A stretch of DNA of 64,000 nucleotides. It comes from Theocolax elegans. Lineage: Eukaryota; Arthropoda; Insecta; Hymenoptera; Cerocephalidae. This document shows positions 47,169-58,500 of this stretch, piece by piece. The stretch lies in assembly GCA_026168455.1 (NCBI GenBank), contig CM047426.1, positions 44,410,307-44,474,306 on the forward strand. Direction: 5' to 3'. Under the pieces are notes generated by a model. It was given only the letters and a program-made list of their open reading frames with translations. It did not search any database and was not told the DNA's origin. The stretch's first letter is position 1. The number at the start of each line of letters is the position of its first letter. Both the position numbers and the translations under genes were made by a program.

Positions 47169-47172
<4 letters not shown>
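45655..47172 (-). mobile_element. 5' LTR of gypsy B with internal tandem duplication
   Basis: 1,518 bp, versus 1,265 bp for the copy at 37050-38314. The extra length is a direct duplication of about 260 bp (45705-45960 and 45971-46228). The rest is nearly identical to the other LTR (for example CCCCCCAACG versus CCCCCTAACG). The right end is followed by (AT)n at 47173-47208. Confidence 0.8.
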
Positions 47173-47208
<36 letters not shown>

Positions 47209-47210
<2 letters not shown>

Positions 47211-47612
47211 ACCAGTATCGGTACTTATGGTGACACTACGTGTTATCTTGGTGTTTTGAGGTTATAAAACATATGTAACGACTCAGATATAAGGGGGAGA
47301 ATATTAATTGATAGAATAATGCATAAAAAACCAATAACCCAAATATCCAATAACCCAAATACCTAAATACCCCTCACGGGTAAAAAAGCACACTTTGACC
47401 TTATAATATCCTTCATTAATATTATAACGTCAAAGCGAGGCTCACAAAGATAATTTTCCGATTTTTTGTGTGTCGGCATAAGTACGGATACATGGTTGAA
47501 TTTTCGGTGGAATTATACTGACGTCGGCATAATTACCCCAAAGTAAGCACAATTCCCATTTCCCGTAAGAATTTGTCGGCATAAGTACCGATTGATCAAT
47601 TTATATATATAT
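47209..47612. other. No gene recognised
   Basis: AT-rich. Contains three spaced copies of GTCGGCATAA (about 47473, 47524 and 47575), each followed by a GTAC or ATTAC word, so a short degenerate repeat, and then (TA)n leading into the (TG)n tract. Confidence 0.4.
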
Positions 47613-47613
47613 A

Positions 47614-47644
<31 letters not shown>

Positions 47645-47664
47645 GTGTGTGTGTGTGTGTGTGT
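47613..47664 (+). repeat. (TG)n microsatellite before LINE fragment
   Basis: About 50 bp of TG with a GCGCGCG interruption. The R1-clade ORF2 fragment starts immediately after it. Confidence 0.9.
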
Positions 47665-48765
47665 ATCAAATAACGCTAATGGTAAACGTATAAGATCGGC
47701 GGAGACGGTGAAATACCTAGGAGTCGTCTTGGATGCGCGGCTAACATTCAAGGTACACCTACTGAGTGCAGGGTCAAAAGCCGCAGGAGTGGTTAGAGCT
47801 TTGTCGGGCATAATGCCCAATATCGGAGGGCCAAAAAGCCCTCTTAGCGACAGTGGTAAGCTCGGTAATTTTATATGGAGCCCCGATTTGGACGGATGCC
47901 CTAACAAGTAACCTAAGTTACGGTGCATCCTGTCGGCGAGCCTGCAAAATAGCCGCAATAAGGGTGGCTCATGCTTATAGAACCGTGTCAGATATAGCCC
48001 TCTCGGTGATCGCGGGAATTCCTCCCATCGATCTTTTGGCGACAGAGAAGGCTGATACGTACAGGAAAAGTCGACGTACCTTAGAAAACAGCAGCGAAGC
48101 AACACGTGGTAGTAGCAGTCGGTGGTCAAACAGGACCATCAAACTGTGGCAGCAGAGATGGGATTCGGCAAGCGAAGGTCGCTGGAGCCACCGCGTCATC
48201 CCAAATGTCGCCAAGTAGATGAGTAGGAAACACGGATTCGTCATCTTCCACCTGACCCAGGTGCTTACCGGGCATGGGTGTCTTCACAGTTACCTGCACC
48301 GCATCCGCATATACGGGGATGCGGAGTGTCCGATCTGCCCTGGTGTCGACGAAGACGTGGAACACGACTTGTCCTGGTGTCCTCAATTCGCGGAAGAAAG
48401 AGGTGATTTTCAAACCTTTTACAGGGGCCTTTGATACCAGAGGATATCGGGATGTGCCTTCTTGGTTCGCAAGTTGGGATGCCGTAGTGACCTTTGCAGC
48501 ATCCATTGTGAGACGGCTGAACCATATCAGAAAAGAAGGCATGCACGAGACAGTGATATGATTGCCGATCACGAAGCATGACTGCCCCTCTCAAAGTAAT
48601 GCCTTACGGCGGTTTCCGAAGGGGGCATGATCAGTCGAGAGGAGGAGCCCTGCCAAGACCGAAGGCAGGGTGGTTTTTTAGTGGGCATGGGTCACGCTGA
48701 CCGAGTCCCACACTCTGTGCATAAAGCGCATTTTTACCGCCTCATCAAAAAAAAAAGAAAAAAAA
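47665..48765 (+). pseudogene. R1-clade LINE, ORF2 C-terminus and 3' UTR
   Basis: 5'-truncated non-LTR element. It covers the end of the RT thumb (VKYLGVVLDARLTFKVHL), SVILYGAPIWTDAL, AYRTVSDIALSVIAGIPPID, the WQQRWDSASEGRWSHRVIP region and the C-terminal zinc knuckle CPICPGVDEDVEHDLSWC. Frameshifts near 47833 and 48430 and a TAG at 48216-48218 break it. The reading ends at 48561, followed by a GC-rich 3' UTR with the TTTTTAGTGGGCATGGGTCA word seen in R1-type elements and an A-rich tail at 48748-48765. Confidence 0.8.
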
Positions 48766-49735
48766 GGAATGCTTTCCAGATATGGTTAGTACCGAAAACA
48801 TCAAATATTCGGGGCGAACCAAAACCAGATAGGGGAAGGCACCCCGAAATTAAACCAATTATGGATAGTGAGGTTAAAACAACACTACCCCAAGCGGGCA
48901 CGGCAGTCCTGTCAAATCCCGCCACTGATTCCGATCGGGTGAAAGCCCCGGTGGTCAGTGCTAGTCCACGGATTTTGGGGGTGACCAAACTCACGTCGTT
49001 AAAATGGTAAGTGCTGCGGAGGTTGGTAACTCGGCCCCTGTAGCAAATGCTACGTGTGACCTGCCCTCGACTGGAATGTCGAGTGACGCTCACAGAACTT
49101 TCCTCCGTCTGCGTGAGAAAATAGACACCATGGTGGAGTTTGTTCTTAATAAGAACCACATCCACAAAGAGCTGAAGAGAATGGCGAGAGCAACAAGCAG
49201 GGCTCTTAAAGAATACGCGCGGGTGAACAGTACTGTGTGCTCGACAGCACCGAAAATTAAAATGGCAGATGCGCGTAAGGATGGAATGTGCCAAACGTCG
49301 CCCATCTTCCGCGGTGAAGAGCGTCAAAGGAGGCCGGTGGAGGGGGAAAGGCCCTCACCACCTCGGCATCCCCCGGAGAAAATGAAGAAGGGGTCGAAGC
49401 AGCCCACTAACTAAAATGGGCCAGCAGATTCTTCGTCATCCGTTTCTAAGACCGGTGGGAACCAGTCAAAGGTCCCTGACTGGGCTACTGTAGTACGCAA
49501 GGGCAAAAAGAAAGAGGCTCAGCAGAATACGCAGCTGAAGTAAGCCAAGGATGTCGGAGGACCGCCAAAGATGTCCAAAAAAACTAAAGCGGTCGTAAAA
49601 CCATCTCGTCGCGACGCCATTAAGATTAAAGTGTCAGGAGGTCGAGCTTATGCCGACATCCTTTGGCAAATACGGGCCGCGCCAAACTTCAAGCCACTGG
49701 GAGAAAGAGGCTTCCGTATCCACAATACCATAAAA
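48766..49735 (+). pseudogene. R1-clade LINE ORF1 (gag-like) fragment
   Basis: Directly after the A-tail of the previous element, reading begins MDSEVKTTLPQAG near 48860. A frame change occurs near 49005; then the frame runs on with stops at 49412-49414 and 49541. Recognisable R1 ORF1 features are the coiled RLREKIDTMVEFVLNKNHIH part and the SRRDAIKIKVSGGRAYADIL segment just before the zinc knuckles, which are missing because the sequence runs into (CA)n. The adjacency suggests two elements in tandem or a 5' end inserted beside an old 3' end. Confidence 0.7.
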
Positions 49736-49768
49736 ACACACACACACACACGCGCGCACACACACAAG
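49736..49768 (+). repeat. (CA)n microsatellite after LINE fragment
   Basis: About 30 bp of CA with a CGCGCG interruption, the complement of the (TG)n at 47613-47664 including the CG interruption. Confidence 0.9.
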
Positions 49769-50443
49769 GTGATACACACTTCATTTGGATAAATCTATTT
49801 CATTTATAAATTAGGTTTTTATGTCGCTATCTTTTTCCAATAATTATTTGGTTTTTATGTATTTTTAATTTTACGTGCACAAAAAACATTGAATAACGAG
49901 GCTTCGCCACGTAGGCGAGGTCTTGATGAAACAAAGAATAAAACAAGCCTGCTTTATTTTACAAGTAAAACTTTTAGTTAGGAAAGACCGTTCAGTATAC
50001 ATTATATAGATCTGAAATGTTTGATTTGGAATAAATTATACGAAGAATGAAATATACTTGATATATAGCTTTCATTTATCTATCGAGATGGAAGAGAATT
50101 TAGCATTTTATGTGGACAGCTAAGCAGAATGAAAAATGACAATATTTAATACGATTTTTTATATGCTCAAATACGTATCAAAATATATGATAGATCATGT
50201 AACAATTGAGCTTTTAAAAAAGCTAAGGTTGATCTCATATTAATTATTAAATACTGATACATTAGTCATGAATAATACATTTTTATAAATAAACTGTTAC
50301 GCGACTAGATATAAACGGATATATTCATATAATTAAATATTAAAAAGCTACATTTATACGATCTGATTTTCTAATATTAATATGAGTTATTTTTAATCAA
50401 AATATCTTATTTCTTACTTTATTAATTAATATCGCTTATTGAT
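49769..50443. other. No gene recognised
   Basis: AT-rich without coding capacity. A word like the start of the following LTR, TGTTACGCGACTAGA, occurs once at about 50296. Confidence 0.4.
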
Positions 50444-51044
50444 TGTTACGCGCCTAGAAAAATAAAATGAATAAATCGAATGTGAAGCGAAATAGTGACT
50501 GGGGACGAACAAAGTCGCAGAGACTCCTTATCGCTCGTCAAGGAATGCACTACAGTGCAACTTTGACGAGCGAAGACTAACTGCGTGACATCAATGGAAG
50601 AGGTAATTAGGAGTTGGGAAGGCTCTTTCTATTTCCTTCCTGGCATTGCAGTTGGCTCCGGGCCAGTCAGTCCATATCCGCCCGGCAGTTAGTTGAGTCG
50701 CGCCTAATTTTCTTTAATTGAAATCCATATTCGAACGCGCAAGTTCGACCGCGTACTTATATTATTACCGTACCTCGTTGATATATGCGTATGTGTTCTA
50801 AAGTTAACCTTACCATTTCATGATTTTGTAACACAATTCCGCAAGTGACTTTGATAATAATAAAACAAAGCCGCTGTTAACCCAGGAAAGTCGAGTTGAC
50901 TAATAATTATTGCAAGCCCCAATCCATTCTATTGACTTGGTGTATCTTTACTTCTACAAAAGGTAAGAATTTTTAATATCTTTAAAGTTGATTCAATCGA
51001 GAACCCGAGAAAAACTCAAGCAAATCGTGTTCGAATCATAACCA
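50444..51044 (+). mobile_element. LTR with adjacent primer binding site
   Basis: Starts TGTTACGCGCC and ends CATAACCA, about 601 bp, followed four bases later by a primer binding site. The LTR contains a strong palindrome (CGCTCGTCAAGG...CTTTGACGAGCG, about 50533-50573) and a TATA-like segment near 50758. I find no gag, pol or second LTR downstream, so it is the 5' end of a deleted or non-coding element. Confidence 0.6.
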
Positions 51045-51048
51045 AAAT

Positions 51049-51066
51049 TGGTGCCCGAACAGGGAC
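51049..51066 (+). promoter_or_regulatory. Primer binding site, tRNA-Lys3-like
   Basis: TGGTGCCCGAACAGGGAC matches the classical Lys3-type site TGGCGCCCGAACAGGGAC at 17 of 18 positions. Confidence 0.75.
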
Positions 51067-53796
51067 ACGATTGAGATTTTGACTTTCTGTTTTTTCTCTC
51101 TTTCTTTTGTAATTTTGGTTATTTATAATTATCCAAATTTTATGGCTATCCAAATTTGAGATCTTATTGAGATTAGAATTTATTTAGATCATGCTCAGGT
51201 ATCATTATTTATCTATTTTGATGAATTAAAATCAATTCTTTTATTAATTTTTGTTAAACTAATTTTCTAAATATTTCCAACCCTTCTGCAGTTTACTAAA
51301 GAATTTTAAACGAGAATATTAATTTTAATCGAAGTTAGGTTTTTGTTCCCATTTTATTCAATTTAGGACCTGATTATCTGTTTTTTTTATTATACGCATC
51401 TATTTATGAACTTTCTTTAGAAATTAAATAACTTATTATTTTTTTTGTCGTGATTCTCAAAATCAATTTTTACCAATCACTATAAAATATTTTATTATTC
51501 GACAACCTAATCGCGTTCTGTTGTTGTATGATCTCTTATAATTATTTATACGAACCTAATTCAGTACATTTCGATACTAGTGCGTAGATGTGATTTGATC
51601 CTCGTATGGAGGTTTGCGCCCGAGCAAAACGAGGGTGAAAGGCCACACGAAGATCAAATTACATTAACGCACTTGTATCGAACTATATTTTTTTATATAA
51701 CCTGTGCGGAGCGAGATTTCACCAAGCCAGTTTTTCGGAGCGCGCGTAAAATTGCGTTTCCGCGTATCGAAAAATTATAAAAACGTAGTATGTAATAGTT
51801 TAACGCTTCTTTTTATCCGCCGTCAAATCTAATTTCCATAATATTTTATTTTTGTCAATTGAACTTAAACATTCAACAATTAAACTGATAGGCTAATAAT
51901 TTTCCTAATTATTTTCCATTACCGACGGATCGCGTTTCTTGAAAAAAAAGTTGTTTTCCCTTGGCTTTTGAATTTTTAATCAGATTAGTGAAACTAATAA
52001 TTAAACACATAAATTTTATTCATTTTCTACCTAATTTTGAATCCATTTTTCTTTTACTTCGGCATCAAATATTTTTCGTGCTACAACATATCACACAGGT
52101 CTTCTTATTTAATTAGTTCATTTTTTTTCTTCACAATATTTTACCTTTGTATTATCATTTGAATTTTAACATCTGAAAACTAAATTGAATAATTAACCAT
52201 TTTCCTTCTTTTCGCTTCGTTTTGCCGTCAGATGATCACTTTGATCGAAAGATTATGCAATATATACAGTAAACCGATACAAATAGTTGAAGATATTGTT
52301 CACAATAACTTCTACACTTTGCAATATTTTTTTTGTCCTACTTCCTTTTATCTAATATTAACGATTAAGTTCACAAAATTTTTATTATTATCGATTAAAA
52401 AAAAGGTAAAAACTCTGTCGAAATACTATTTAATCGTTTTACCGTTGATAGTAATTACAATGGAAAAATAGATTCTCATTCATAATTTCATATTTCCTAT
52501 TCCTTTTCGTGTAAAATTTCTTTTTATAAGATAAATAGCAATTATTTCTCTTGTCTATTAATATTAACCGTAAAATTTGATTATAATTTATGTTTCTTTT
52601 ATCAATTGTCCACGAGCTTCGATCATATACGTTAATTCTGAAAATTTACTTAAACATTTAATTATAGAATCTAATTAATTATATGAGAATAAAACTATAG
52701 TTCTTCTTTATATAAAATTCATTATATATTTTAATAAGTTTTAAACAAATTTATACATGTTTGTGACATGGCAGTTCTAACTGCACGTCACATACTTAGT
52801 TTATATATATATTACATATTAAATATTCCAAAGCCCCGTAGCTTATAGGAATTAATTATAAAACTCACTCGGAATTCAGATAGGCTAGATCGTGAGGAAG
52901 GAGTACGCACTCCAGTAAAAGATATGCACAAGCACACAAGCACACAATCACTGTCCCTGTAAAATTCCTGTACAATAATTATCCAGTTGTGGAAGTTGAA
53001 TCCTGGAGTAGTTGAGTGAGGTCCTGTTATAAATCCTGTTCCTTATGTCCTGGAGAAGGTGATCGTAGAGGGTAGCAGTTGAGGTAGAACAGATAATATT
53101 GGACAGCATCGACAACAAGTAAACATCCAGCCTCCTCCAAGAAGTAATGGTCCTTCGTTGGTACAAAACCTCCTTCGAGTACCTGCAACAGTATTAAATA
53201 AATCATACTGAATATAAAATTAGAGTTGAGGAAAGCAGTAGGTTGTCAAAACCTAGTTGCAGGTAAGGAGAAGGAGAGGTGAGTTGAGGTTAGGATATTA
53301 CTTCCACAAGAGATTAATGTTAAAGAAAGAAACGACGCTATTTATACATTACCTTGGACAATCTAGCAAGATGTTGAAGTGAGAATAAAACAGGCATCTC
53401 CGGAAAACTGGTGAGGAAGAAGTATCTGAGGAAATCTCCAGTACAGTGTTGATGTAGTCGTCCCCGCATGCCGCAACTGAAACATATAAACAAACTCGGA
53501 CGAACGAACATTAATACAGGTTATTGTATGGAACGAGAGTATTTTACTGTTTATTGACGTTGTTCCTGTAGATGAGACTCCGGGTTGTTAGTATCCAGCA
53601 GTTGTGACGGTGCACGGGGACGGAGATGTTCACTGCACATAAACAATACAAGCACGTCGGATCGGCCGAGTCAAGCGAACGAGAGCCAACTGTCGCGCGT
53701 GGCGCATGCGCGCGGACTCGCTGATCGGTACATCACGACGAACTCGGTGATTCCGAGTCGGGCCGTCGAACGAGACGTTTAGTTTAAAACTTTCAC
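51067..53796. other. No gene recognised; AT-rich then mixed
   Basis: After the primer binding site the sequence is AT-rich with no Gag-like frame. From 52860 it is more balanced; a 72-codon minus frame (52948-53166) lies just inside an acceptor-like TTGCAG, and several GGTAAG or GTACC words occur, so an exon of an unknown minus-strand transcript is possible but unproven. 53560-53790 is GC-rich and CpG-rich and could be a promoter. The palindrome at 51572-51680 is listed separately. Confidence 0.4.
51572..51680. repeat. Palindrome, copy 2 of a related pair
   Basis: Arms CGATACTAGTGCGTAGATGT and ACATTAACGCACTTGTATCG enclose CGAGCAAAACGAGGGTG. The plus frame at 51580-51780 reads through it as NEGERPHEDQITLTHLYRTI, then FFYITCAERDFTKP. 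See the findings. Confidence 0.55.
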
Positions 53797-53811
53797 TGTA
53801 GTTATTACCGA

Positions 53812-55547
53812 CTTGGCGGAATCCTGTTCTCAGATTTCCAGAGTTGGGAGAGGGTGAGTGACTCGGCCCCCAATTCCGAGAGTTCGATTTTTACCTCCTG
53901 CGACAGTGCAGGAAGAGGATTGCCACTAGTGCGCCTCGAAGTTGTGTTGTTTCGCCGAGCCTGTGTTGGCGATCAACTGTCCAACATGCTATATGTTTGA
54001 TACACTACACGCTTAGTTATTGAACACATGCCGTTGGCGACTATACAATTCATCAGAGCAACCGCGGTCATGGAAGACCTTACCCCAGACTGCAACCGCC
54101 GAGATGTCTCACAGAGGTGTGTTATCGAATGACGGGAAGCCTTCCAGGCTTTTAAAAGTATTTCTCCCGACGTTTCCTTACGTAGGTTCGATGCACCAAA
54201 AACTCGCACGAGAAGGCATTAAGAGCGTCAAGCTCCGAGCCCGATCATGCCGACTACATTATTGTTGAAAGTGAGTGAAGTCAAAAACCCATTTGGCCGG
54301 ATTCTTTTATATTGTTCCGGCTCGGTGTATACCGGGGTGGGAACAGCCTAAAAATGCCTTCGAAAATCATTGTGGAGTTCAGCGTACCTTAAGGACTCAA
54401 CTCAGTCTCTGGCAAGCCAAAGCAGGAGATCAACTGAGGGGAAATTCCTTAGGAATACGTTCCACACGCCTCGAAAGGGGCGAAACCAGCATTGTGCAGA
54501 AAGTTATTTCGTGAAAATGGTCCAGGTAACTCGGGTTTACTCGGGTAGATAATAAATTTCCGCCTATCGCCTAGCAAGTGATGGGTCCACCACTGTGAGT
54601 AAAGGGCCTCGGCCGGAGTCATAGCAGCTCCCAAAAGCAAGGAACCTCCGAAGCACAATGTAGGGATGAACAACCAAATACAGGTCGATTTCTTTAAGCA
54701 AGGGTTAGTAGGTTCGCCGAAGGCTCTCGAGAAGAAGTTAGCCTTTCAATCACTCAGTTAAGAGTTGGGCTCCCTTATGGCAGCCTCCAGACTATCCAAG
54801 CTAAGAACTCAGGTTTTCGGACATGAGCTCATCACCCACCCGTAATGGTGGGTTTTTCCATTTCAGGAGATTTTTCGAAAGTAGCATAAAAGGATAGTGA
54901 GGAGACAGACCAAGAAGTAAGGGTAACTCAAACTGAACCAGTTTAGCACTTGGAAATTTCGAAAGCATGGAAGTCGATGGGTACTAAGTGGACCCTGTGG
55001 AGATTCTCGAACGACAACTAAGGAGAATCTCTATTCCATTCCAGTGCGATCCAAAGCCTGAGCAGTTTGCCAAGGCGAGTCTTACCAATAGAGTACCACA
55101 TAGAGAAACACCCGATTATGACGCTAAAGGCAGGCAACCATACCTAGCCTGAATCTTGTACATAAAAGAACTGCCAAATGCAGATAAACTCGAGATGCAA
55201 TTGATCCTGTAAATAATAGAGATCCGGGGAGCGGCAATCAGCCGTAACCCGGTTGCGATAGCGAGATTGGCCTAATGCCATGTAAATATAAAGATTTCTA
55301 TGGAGAGCATTCTATAATGATAAAACGATGGAATATGAATCAAGATGATTATCCAGCAGTGCACTATTTGAACCCTTTGGATAATCTAATCAAACTCAAA
55401 AATAATAATATCCATTGGGTAATGAAAAGAAATGTACGAAACAAGATTCTAGATTCCGTCTCAAAGAGACGAGTACGTGTAAGTGTAGATAGATAGTAGA
55501 CGTAAGATAATATAATATATAAGGCTGTAAATACTGTACAATATTAG
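53812..55547 (+). other. 5' region of the R1-like LINE, no recognisable ORF1
   Basis: 1.7 kb with scattered frames of up to 82 codons and none related to a gag-like ORF1 (no CCHC, no coiled region). The 73-codon frame at 55275-55496 is Lys/Asn-rich and unknown. Either ORF1 has been lost by substitution or this LINE lineage never had one here. Confidence 0.5.
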
Positions 55548-58500
55548 GGAACGATAAGTTTAGTGTTAAGAAGAATCTCTCCGCCGTACGGACCCGGCAC
55601 TCGCGTATTTTCACGCTATTTTCGATATCTTGTGGGGGTATCAAGAAATCTTTTTAAACGTTTTTTAATTTGGGAGACAATTGCAATTGAGAGGATCGCT
55701 AACAAGCGCTTACCATCAAAGAAGCCCTCTTTCAATAAGGAACGGCAGCGTCTTCGAAAGCGAAAGGGTGGATCGACGAAAGAGCCCTCCAAGGCGGCAT
55801 GCTTGGACACAAACCCTGTCGATCGAATAAGTTTAGCTAGGAGTCGGACTCGTACGGACGGGCCTCAAACAGAGTCAAGCTCTAACAGAGGCCTGAAAGT
55901 TAAGATCCTCCAGCTAAACATGGCTCGTGCGAGAAACGTCACAGACGAAACTCGCGAACACATGGTCAGAGCAGGAGTAGATTTGGCTCTAGTTCAAGAA
56001 CCATACTCCTTTAAAGGATGTATCTCGGGGATTGGACTAAGCATTGGTACGATAGTAGGGACCAAACCCGGGGAAAAACCCTCGGCTGCTATTTTATATA
56101 GCTCTGGTACCCTCACGTACACACGAATCTCCCAGCTCTGCACCAGCCATTGCGTATGCTCAATGGTGAGCGGTCGCTTTGGCAACTTCTATGTGGTCAC
56201 TTTATACTGCCAATTCAGAGATCCCATAGGGATATATCTAACGCAGATTAGACGCATTCTATCCGAGCTTAAAGACCAAAAGGTTCTTATAGCAATGGAC
56301 GCGAATGCTAAGTCTACTTGGTGGGACACGTCAGCGAGAGATGGCAGAGGACAATTACTTGAGGACTTTATTCTCGAGCACAACCTTACGGTAGTGAACC
56401 GGCAAGGGCAACAGGCCACTTGTGTAAGCGTAAGAGGGGAAACCTTCATAGACGTAACACTCGTGACCAGGAGCCTAAGCCACCTCATAACCGAATGGAA
56501 GGTTGAGGACTGGAGTACGAGTGATCATAGACCTATTTCCATAACACTGGACTTTGAGAGACAACCGACTCGCCAAGTAAATATAATGGAACCACGTTTC
56601 AATATCCGAAAAGCGGACTGGGAAGTCTTCAAAGAGGCTCTAAAAGTCGAAAAGACGCGCCTATCGGACTTGCAGATTGATTCTAAAGAGGATGTTGACA
56701 CATATGCCAGCGAACTCGAAGAATCAATCATTAATGCTTGTAAGAAGGCGATCCCCATGAAGAAGCGATTTTCTAAATCTGCTCCATGGTGGAATCCACG
56801 GCTGACACACCTCAAATGTAGAACCAAAAGACTCGAACGGAAATGGCTCTACCTGAGGAAGAGAAGCGGGACGTCTGAGACCAGATCGCAAAGACTCCAG
56901 AACAAAACGCTCAAACATGTAAGAAAAGCTAAGAGAGAATACAAGTCTGAAACAAGTAAGTCCAGAAAGAGGAGCTGGAGGAGCTACATCACACTCGAAG
57001 GCAACAAAGACGTATGGAGTCTTCCGTACCGAGTTGTATCGGGCAAGATGAGCACCACCAAAGCTTTCAATACTGTGACAGGAATAAACGGATCGACAAC
57101 TACCTGGAAGGAAACGTGCGAATCTCTGCTCCAGCAGTTAGTACCAGACGATGACAAATCAGGAGAGACAGAAGCTCACCATGAGATCCGACAAGCTTGC
57201 CTGGAAGAATATATCTCGAGTGAGGCACCTCCATTTACCCGGCTTGAAATAGTTCAAGCAATTCGAACCAACAAAAGCGGGAAGAGTCCAGGTACTGACA
57301 GAATTGAAGCGGAGGTACTTAAAAATGCAATTCCACTGCTAGACGAAATTGACAAATTATACAATGCTTGTCTCAAGTATGGTGTCTTCCCAAAAAGATG
57401 GAAAGAGGGAATGCTAATTACGTTGCTCAAAGCTCCTGACAAAGATGAGCAGGTTGTGAAGTCATATAGGCCCATATGCTTACTAAGCATAATGAGTAAA
57501 ACGTTGGAAAGGCTCATTATAGAGCGACTAAAACAGCCTGTGAACTCGGAGTCAGGACAAACATCAGAGCGCACACACATTAGTACGTCGACTGACCAAT
57601 ACGGTTTTACACCAGGAAAGTCGACGGAAGATGCGATAATAAGGCTGACGCGAATAGTAGAGGAAAGCCAGTGCAACTACGTCTTAGCGTTCCCACTCGG
57701 CATCTCTGGGGCATTTGACAATCTGTGGTGGCCTAGTCTTTTAAAACAGCTAAAAGACAGACAATGCCTCACAAACGTCTATAACCTTATACAAAGTTAC
57801 TTCCAAGATCGAACGGTGTGCATGAGAGTTACGTACGACGAAGCACGAAAGGAAGTAACTAAAGGTTGCCCACAGGGATCTATTTTCGGTCCACTTCGAT
57901 GGAACTTAGACTATGACACCCTACTCAAAGAGTTTCACGACATAGGCTTTAATTCGATAGCATATGCCGACGACATTATAACAATCGTCGAAGGCAAGAG
58001 CCGGCGTAACCTTGAAAAAGAGGCGCAGCGTATGATGAACATTGTTGAGAATTGGTGCAAAATACATAAACTGGAAGTATCAATTCCCAAATCGGGAATG
58101 ATATTATTGAAAGGCAAACTTGACTCAAGCAAGCCTCCCAAAGTCAAATTGGGAGGCCAAAACATTCGTATGCTTAAAGAAATGAAGTACCTGGGCGTCA
58201 CATTCGAACCTAGATTTGGAGTCATTCAGCACGTTAAAAACGTGCAGAAAAAGTGGTTCGACCTTCTCGGTCGACTACATCTCCTCTCTGGCGCGAATTG
58301 GGGGATGAAAGAAAAATCCCTCAGTCTGATATATAAGTGCCTCTTCATCCCAATTGTCGCCTACGGTGCGGCAGGATGGTGGAACAAGGCTAACAGTCAC
58401 AGCAGGAGAATCCTTGCTACTTTGCAAAGGAAGACCCTAGTCTGGATTTCGAAAGCTTATAGCACTGTCTCCCATGAGGCACTTCAGGTGATCTCTGCCT

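Larger units (their letters stand above)
38335..47172 (-). mobile_element. Ty3/gypsy LTR retrotransposon B, integrase deleted
   Basis: Minus-strand order from high to low coordinate: LTR (47172-45655), Lys-type primer binding site, 1-kb leader, gag, protease, RT, RNase H, integrase entry, partial LTR. Near-identity between LTR copies shows recent activity of the family. This copy is dead: two stops in gag, stops before RT and after RNase H, a frameshift with deletion between RT and RNase H, and loss of the integrase core. A hAT element is nested in it (38811-40701). Confidence 0.83.

Noticed and set aside
47596..48129. 177-codon minus-strand frame
   Set aside because: It is the shadow of the R1 ORF2 fragment on the other strand and ends in the (TG)n repeat.
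53560..53790. Promoter of a host gene (CpG-rich)
   Set aside because: Composition is suggestive, but no exon with domain or splice support could be tied to it, so it stays in an unassigned entry.
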